A stretch of 64,000 nucleotides of DNA from Clostridium sp. SY8519. Lineage in GTDB: Bacteria > Bacillota > Clostridia > Lachnospirales > Lachnospiraceae. A program made the position numbers and the translations under genes. Of this stretch, positions 59,741-64,000 are shown piece by piece. The stretch is taken from NCBI RefSeq assembly GCF_000270305.1, contig NC_015737.1, positions 62,001 to 126,000 on the forward strand. Direction: 5' to 3'. Under the pieces are notes generated by a model. The model was not told the origin of the DNA and made no database searches. It saw nothing but the letters and a program-made list of their open reading frames with translations. How positions within the stretch are numbered: position 1 is the first letter of the stretch; every line of letters starts with the position of its first letter.

Positions 59741-60804
59741 CAGCGCCGCTCCTTCATACTGCGGATCAACCGGTCAAACATCTCCTCCAGCCCTGCTGTG
59801 GCCTTCCAGCCCAGTGCGTTCAGCTTTCCGGAATCCAGCCGGATCACCATCTCCGGATTGTATCCAAAGGATGCCAGATCCTCCGGCACCTCGATACGGA
59901 CCGCAACCTTCTGATCCGGGTAAAGCTCTGCAGTCAGACAGGCCATTTCATAAATGGAACACGCAGTGTCCATATTCGTTACATTATAGGCTTCTCCGGT
60001 TTTCCCTTTTGTCAGTATGGTCAGAATCGCGGTAACCGCATCTCTGACATAGCAGTAACTCCGCACGGTTTTTCCCTGGGTATGCAGAACAATGTCTTTT
60101 CCTTCTATCACATCCCGGGCAAATTCCGCAAACACCCGCCCGTCGTCATACTGTACGCCGGGACCGAAGGTCTGTGAAAGCCGGGCTACACGCACCGGCA
60201 CGCCATATTCAGCCGCATAGGACGCGCAGAGACACTCCACCAGACGCTTGCCTTCCGAGTAGGAACTGCGCACGCTCATGGAATCGATATAGCCCGCGTC
60301 GTCTTCTTTGATGGTGCCTTTGGTCTGTTCCCCCCGCGGAGTGCCATACACTTCCAGCGAGGAAAGATAGACCATGCCTTCCACCTGATGCTCCCGGGCC
60401 AGCCGCAGCACATGGTCTGTGCCGTCAATGGCCGTGTGGATCGTCTCCACCGGGTGCTCCACGAAATAGCGGGAGCCCGTCGGACTGGCCGTATGGATGA
60501 TATAATCAATGGTTCCTTCATAGGAAATCGGCGCGTCCAGACCGCCTTCCGCGATCACCAGATGGGCATCCTCCTTCTGGTCCGCAAATACTTCTGCTGC
60601 CTTGTCCGCATTTCTCACGTAAGCAATGACTGTAATCTCTGCCCCCTGCCGGCTGCAGGCCAGCAGTGTCCTGCAGATCTGCGAACCGATCAGCCCGGTG
60701 GCACCGGTAATAAAGACCGTTTTCCCACGGAGCGCCTCTGTATCGATGCTTTCAGCTGCAAGCGCGGCGTCCTCCGCTGTGAACGAATCGTAGTATTTAT
60801 TCAT
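59740..60804 (-). CDS. NAD-dependent epimerase/dehydratase (354 aa)
   Basis: VFITGATGLIGSQICRTLLA for NAD, YLSSLEVYGTPRG and SYSEGKRLVECLCASYAAEY with the Y-x3-K active site. Extended SDR. Start ATG 60804 overlaps the TarI-like gene by 8 bases, so the two are coupled. It sits where tarJ stands in ribitol loci, but TarJ is an alcohol dehydrogenase, so a different sugar or polyol product is likely. Confidence 0.85.
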   Translation of the reverse strand: MNKYYDSFTAEDAALAAESIDTEALRGKTVFITGATGLIGSQICRTLLACSRQGAEITVIAYVRNADKAAEVFADQKEDAHLVIAEGGLDAPISYEGTIDYIIHTASPTGSRYFVEHPVETIHTAIDGTDHVLRLAREHQVEGMVYLSSLEVYGTPRGEQTKGTIKEDDAGYIDSMSVRSSYSEGKRLVECLCASYAAEYGVPVRVARLSQTFGPGVQYDDGRVFAEFARDVIEGKDIVLHTQGKTVRSYCYVRDAVTAILTILTKGKTGEAYNVTNMDTACSIYEMACLTAELYPDQKVAVRIEVPEDLASFGYNPEMVIRLDSGKLNALGWKATAGLEEMFDRLIRSMKERR

Positions 60805-61606
60805 GTCTGTCCTCTTTCGCCTCATCTTCCCCGGATGTCTCTTCCCGGAAATAATTCATTCTGGCTCTGGTTCCGTTTGTCAGGCCGAAACCGAAGGCCT
60901 GCTCATTTTCACGATACTGCAGCAGCGCGCGGAAAATGTATACATCCTCCGGCGTCGTTACCTTGATATTTCCGCGGTTGCCGGGAACCATATGCACCGG
61001 AATATCCAGCGCCTTGCAGATCGTGCAGTTGTCCACCATGTTTTCATAGCCGGACGGCGTCTGCCGGATCCGGTTATGCGCTTCGATAATGTCTTTTAAC
61101 ACAAAGGTCTGGGGCGCCTGTGCCGCATAGGTATCTTTCCTGTAAGGCACGCTTTCCACAAACTCTCCGTCCTTGCTCAGAAGAATCGTCTCAAAGCAGG
61201 ATGTACAGGTAATGGCATTGCCTTTCTCCTTCGCGGTGCGGATATTCTGTTCGATTACATCATACGAAACAAAGGGACGCACGCCGTCATGCAGCAGCAC
61301 GATGCTGTCCGGGTCATTTTCACTGATTCCCTTCTGGAGACAGTTGTAGATGGAATCCTGGGCAGTCGCTCCACCAGGGATCACTGCCGCCACCTTGCTC
61401 AGGCGGTATTCACTGACCAGATCCTCCACATACGGAATATAATCCTTTAATGTGGAAATATAGATCTTATCGATCATTTTGTGGTACTGAAACAGCTGTA
61501 CCGTATGTACCAGGATCGGTTTGCCGTTGATCTCCAGAAACTGTTTCGGTATGCCGGCGCCCATGCGCACCCCGCTGCCTCCTGCAAAGATCATTGCTAT
61601 ATTCAT
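60797..61606 (-). CDS. CTP-dependent nucleotidyltransferase (TarI/IspD family, 269 aa)
   Basis: MIFAGGSGVRMGAGIPKQFL (nucleotide loop), LLHDGVRPFVSYDVI, AAQAPQTFVLKDII and GNIKVTTPEDVYIF are the IspD/TarI signatures. About 30 extra C-terminal residues are acidic. IspD and TarI are hard to separate by motif; the position between an SDR gene and two TagF-type transferases favours a polyol-5-phosphate cytidylyltransferase. It would supply a CDP-polyol for the polymer. Confidence 0.82.
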   Translation of the reverse strand: MNIAMIFAGGSGVRMGAGIPKQFLEINGKPILVHTVQLFQYHKMIDKIYISTLKDYIPYVEDLVSEYRLSKVAAVIPGGATAQDSIYNCLQKGISENDPDSIVLLHDGVRPFVSYDVIEQNIRTAKEKGNAITCTSCFETILLSKDGEFVESVPYRKDTYAAQAPQTFVLKDIIEAHNRIRQTPSGYENMVDNCTICKALDIPVHMVPGNRGNIKVTTPEDVYIFRALLQYRENEQAFGFGLTNGTRARMNYFREETSGEDEAKEDRHE

Positions 61607-61618
61607 ACCTGTTCCTCC

Positions 61619-63574
61619 TTATGCTTCCTCTGAAGAATCCTCATCCGCGTCCTCTTCGCTGCTGTCGGAATTGTCTTTACCGCCGGATTCCTCTTCGCTG
61701 TTCTCTGTTTCTTCGTCCGTATCTTCGTCTGCCTCATCATCCGCTTCCGCTTCCATGGCAGCGTCTTCCTCCGTGATGATGCACCGGGAGAAATCCAGGG
61801 CTTTGGTCCGTGCATTGTCCTCTTCTATGGCATCCAGTTCCGCCTGGATCTCTACCGGAACGTTTCCCAGAAGGATCCAGTCAATGACACGGTCAGAGGC
61901 ATGGGAATCGGTATAATCAAAGTGGATCCGCACGTATTCTTCCACTTTTTCGTATTCGAAATCCTTCTGCTCCAGGGCAGTCATCACCTCATCAAAGGTA
62001 TAGCAGACTTTGCCCGGTGCCGCCTCTTCGTAATCCCTGTGGAATCCCCGGGAAAACGAATACTGCACTTTGTCAAAGGCGAAAAACAGCATCGGTTTCC
62101 GCATTAAGGAAAACTCAAAGATGCTGGAGGAATAATCGGTAATCAGCAGATCTGTAATGTAAAACAGGTCGTTGATGTTCGGGTATTTGTTGACATCCAC
62201 AAACCGGTCTTTGTACTCCTCCCGGATCGGCACCGGATACGGCACCCAGGGATGCATCTTGAACAGGACGACCGCTTCTTCGCCGCAGAACTGATACAGC
62301 CGGTCAAAGTCAATGAGTTCATAGGGATAGTGCGCATTGGCCCGGTTGGTACCCCGGTAAGTCGGCGCAAAAAGAATCACCTTTTTCCCTTTGCACATGG
62401 GGAACTCTTTATATAATTCCGCAATCATCTTTTCTTTGTGCTTCGGATCCAGGTATTCATCCATACGCGGCATGCCGGTAGGAAGGATCTGTTCGTCATT
62501 GATGCCGAACACTTCCGAGAAGAAGTGGGCAATCTGGCGGCTTCCGGCGATTCCATACTTATACTGTCTGTGGCAGTTTACAGGGGCGGGGCATCCGTTA
62601 TGTCCCCAGCGGCTGTACCCGGAAGATTTAAAGCCGGCGCCCGCGTGCCACAGCTGAATCAGAGTGGTTTTCGGATCCAGAGTCAGCCAGTCCAGACAGG
62701 GCGCATGATCGTCAATGAAGATCATGTCCGCTTTTGCCAGCTTTTCCACAAAGGCGATCCAGTTTTTCACTCCGTAATGTCGAATGGCAACCATCGAGCG
62801 GGCAGAGGTCAGAATATTATACTCCTTATCCAGTCCCCGTTCTTTGATCCGGTCCATGACACTGGTCAGATTGCTTCCCATCACTTCACTCTGCTCCGTC
62901 ATGAAAAGCAGGGTCATCTTTTTCCCGGTCTGTCTGGAATAATTCCTGTATTTATTCAGTTTCTTCTGATAGATATCCTTGATTACCTTGTGGCGCTTGC
63001 TTTTTAATTTTTTCTCCACACCGGCCTTCATCTTCTCCTTGCCGTGGAGTTCCACCACCGGAGCGTGATCATTTTCATTGAATACCGGTATGCCGCAGCG
63101 TTTCATATCCTGGGCAATCATATCCAGATACAGTGCGTCATCTCTGTCAGCCACGGAAAAATCGATGATATATCCTTTGGATTTCTTGTTGTGCAGGAAG
63201 ATTCTGGCCTTATCCTTCAGAAGCGGCGCCAGTTCGTCCGCGATCTCCAGCAGGCACAGTACATCATTTCCCTGGCAGGCTGCCAGTTTATACTTTCCGT
63301 TGGGCAGACACTTGCAGTAGCCCGGATTGGTGTAATTCAGCGACAGCACATATCGGGTATCTGACAGCTGTCTGACTTTGAATTTGGCATTGGCCCGATG
63401 ATGCACCGTCACTGCGTAGAAATCCAGCGGTTCGGACAGGTCAATGCCCTCCCGGGGCAGGATCTCCACAGTCATATGAACGATAATCCGCTCCCACTGA
63501 ATATCCGTAATCTTCGCACGGATCCGGTGCTCTGCCATACGGTCTGTCATAACGATATTATTGGTCTGTTCCAT
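61619..63574 (-). CDS. CDP-glycerol/polyol phosphotransferase (TagF/TarL-like, 651 aa)
   Basis: An N-terminal 200 residues of beta-rich domain, then the TagB/TagF catalytic region: WHAGAGFKSSGYSRWGHNG, GMPRMDEYLDP, FAPTYRGTNRANAHYPYELI, FKMHPWV and LITDYSSSIFEFSLMRKPML. The His residues of these motifs are the usual catalytic ones. It adds glycerol or ribitol phosphate units from a CDP donor. The last 55 residues are almost only Glu, Asp, Ser and Ala (DEADEDTDEETENSEEESGG), an unusual acidic tail. Confidence 0.9.
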   Translation of the reverse strand: MEQTNNIVMTDRMAEHRIRAKITDIQWERIIVHMTVEILPREGIDLSEPLDFYAVTVHHRANAKFKVRQLSDTRYVLSLNYTNPGYCKCLPNGKYKLAACQGNDVLCLLEIADELAPLLKDKARIFLHNKKSKGYIIDFSVADRDDALYLDMIAQDMKRCGIPVFNENDHAPVVELHGKEKMKAGVEKKLKSKRHKVIKDIYQKKLNKYRNYSRQTGKKMTLLFMTEQSEVMGSNLTSVMDRIKERGLDKEYNILTSARSMVAIRHYGVKNWIAFVEKLAKADMIFIDDHAPCLDWLTLDPKTTLIQLWHAGAGFKSSGYSRWGHNGCPAPVNCHRQYKYGIAGSRQIAHFFSEVFGINDEQILPTGMPRMDEYLDPKHKEKMIAELYKEFPMCKGKKVILFAPTYRGTNRANAHYPYELIDFDRLYQFCGEEAVVLFKMHPWVPYPVPIREEYKDRFVDVNKYPNINDLFYITDLLITDYSSSIFEFSLMRKPMLFFAFDKVQYSFSRGFHRDYEEAAPGKVCYTFDEVMTALEQKDFEYEKVEEYVRIHFDYTDSHASDRVIDWILLGNVPVEIQAELDAIEEDNARTKALDFSRCIITEEDAAMEAEADDEADEDTDEETENSEEESGGKDNSDSSEEDADEDSSEEA

Positions 63575-63589
63575 TCTGTCACTATACTC

Positions 63590-64000
63590 CTATTCCATTT
63601 TACTGATCAAAAAATCAACGATTCGCTTTGCCGCCTGACCATCTGCATGATAGCCGATCAGTTCCAGGAACTTATCAATGTCCTTCTGATACTGCTCCGC
63701 GTCAAACTGCCGCATCACCGCAATCAGATCATCGGTGGTTTTTGCATACGGAAACGGCAGCTGCTCCATCGTATAATACATGCCCCGTTTTTCCTGATAT
63801 TCTTCCAGATCCGGCACATACATAAAGGCCGGTTTACGGGTCAGCATAAAGTCCGTAATCGCAGAAGAATAGTCGGAAATCATCAGATCCGCCGCTACGG
63901 CGATATCCTGCATATCCGGATATTTTGAGGCATTGATGATTTTTTCATGCTTGGGTATCAGTTTCTTCGCTTTGGAGATCAGGCGGGGATGCAGACGAAT
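63590..64000 (-). CDS. CDP-glycerol/polyol phosphotransferase, partial (runs off the window)
   Basis: The frame is open to the right edge, reading IRLHPRLISKAKKLIPKHEK, then AADLMISDYSSAITDFMLTR and KPAFMYVPDLEEYQE, the C-terminal motifs of TagB/TagF proteins. 136 residues are visible. It precedes another such gene by 15 bases, so two transferases act in turn. The start lies outside the window. Confidence 0.9.
   Translation of the reverse strand: MRLHPRLISKAKKLIPKHEKIINASKYPDMQDIAVAADLMISDYSSAITDFMLTRKPAFMYVPDLEEYQEKRGMYYTMEQLPFPYAKTTDDLIAVMRQFDAEQYQKDIDKFLELIGYHADGQAAKRIVDFLISKME

Overview
The window reads as a Gram-positive anaerobe of the Clostridia, most likely a gut Lachnospiraceae-type bacterium. 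The signs are strong AGGAGG-type ribosome binding sites, a monomeric [FeFe]-hydrogenase, butyrate kinase, a meso-DAP-type MurE, TarI/TagF-like wall polymer genes, LicD and a HAAS/DUF1700 protein. Species cannot be named from the sequence alone. Nearly all genes from 31 kb onward lie on the minus strand; the first 30 kb is mobile and accessory DNA.

Layout. (1) 1-4250: a decayed prophage stretch with a GP20-type scaffold gene, an N-terminally truncated MuF minor-head/toxin gene, a probable immunity gene, several YjcQ-family genes and orphan toxin pieces. (2) 4252-30605: a genomic island bounded by a perfect 42-bp direct repeat of the 3' half of tRNA-Lys(TTT). A broken tyrosine integrase sits next to the intact tRNA. 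The left part of the island holds a ribbon-helix-helix-like protein, a frameshifted hydrophobic small protein, an IS110-family element and more toxin/immunity remnants. The core is metabolic: an Old-Yellow-Enzyme remnant, an MFS carrier, a hydrogenase remnant, butyrate kinase and phosphotransacylase, two PucR-type and two LysR-type regulators, two URO-D/MtaA-fold proteins, a PhlG/phloretin-hydrolase-like C-C hydrolase, an operon hydrogenase-ferredoxin-flavoprotein, and an operon thiolase - DUF35/ACP/ACP fusion - acyl-ACP thioesterase. (3) 30564-31145: six tRNA genes (Pro, Gly, Arg, His, Gln, Lys) behind a consensus promoter. (4) 31260-36470: housekeeping genes (YfcE-type phosphodiesterase, RdgB, a THUMP methyltransferase, DUF1700, MurE, DapF). 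(5) 36723-64000: a large surface-polysaccharide locus with GalE, Glf, glycosyltransferases, Wzx, two Wzy/ligase-like proteins, LicD, a Wzz-like protein, a double-domain sugar phosphotransferase, a secreted GDPD, and TarI/TagF-type polyol-phosphate genes.

How the parts may work together (inference). The island looks like an acquired anaerobic catabolic package. PhlG-type hydrolases cut acyl groups from phloroglucinols or dihydrochalcones. Thiolase plus DUF35 pairs are known as acyl-transfer complexes, for example PhlC/PhlB. Here the DUF35 partner carries two acyl carrier domains, and a thioesterase of the acyl-ACP type is in the same operon. Pta and Buk could turn an acyl-CoA into acid plus ATP, while the hydrogenase, ferredoxin and flavoprotein could pass electrons from or to H2 for a reductive step. 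The island is partly decayed (deleted hydrogenase and oxidoreductase copies, dead integrase), but the central operons are intact. The thiolase/DUF35-ACP2/thioesterase operon and the hydrogenase/flavoprotein operon are the best candidates for an undescribed system.
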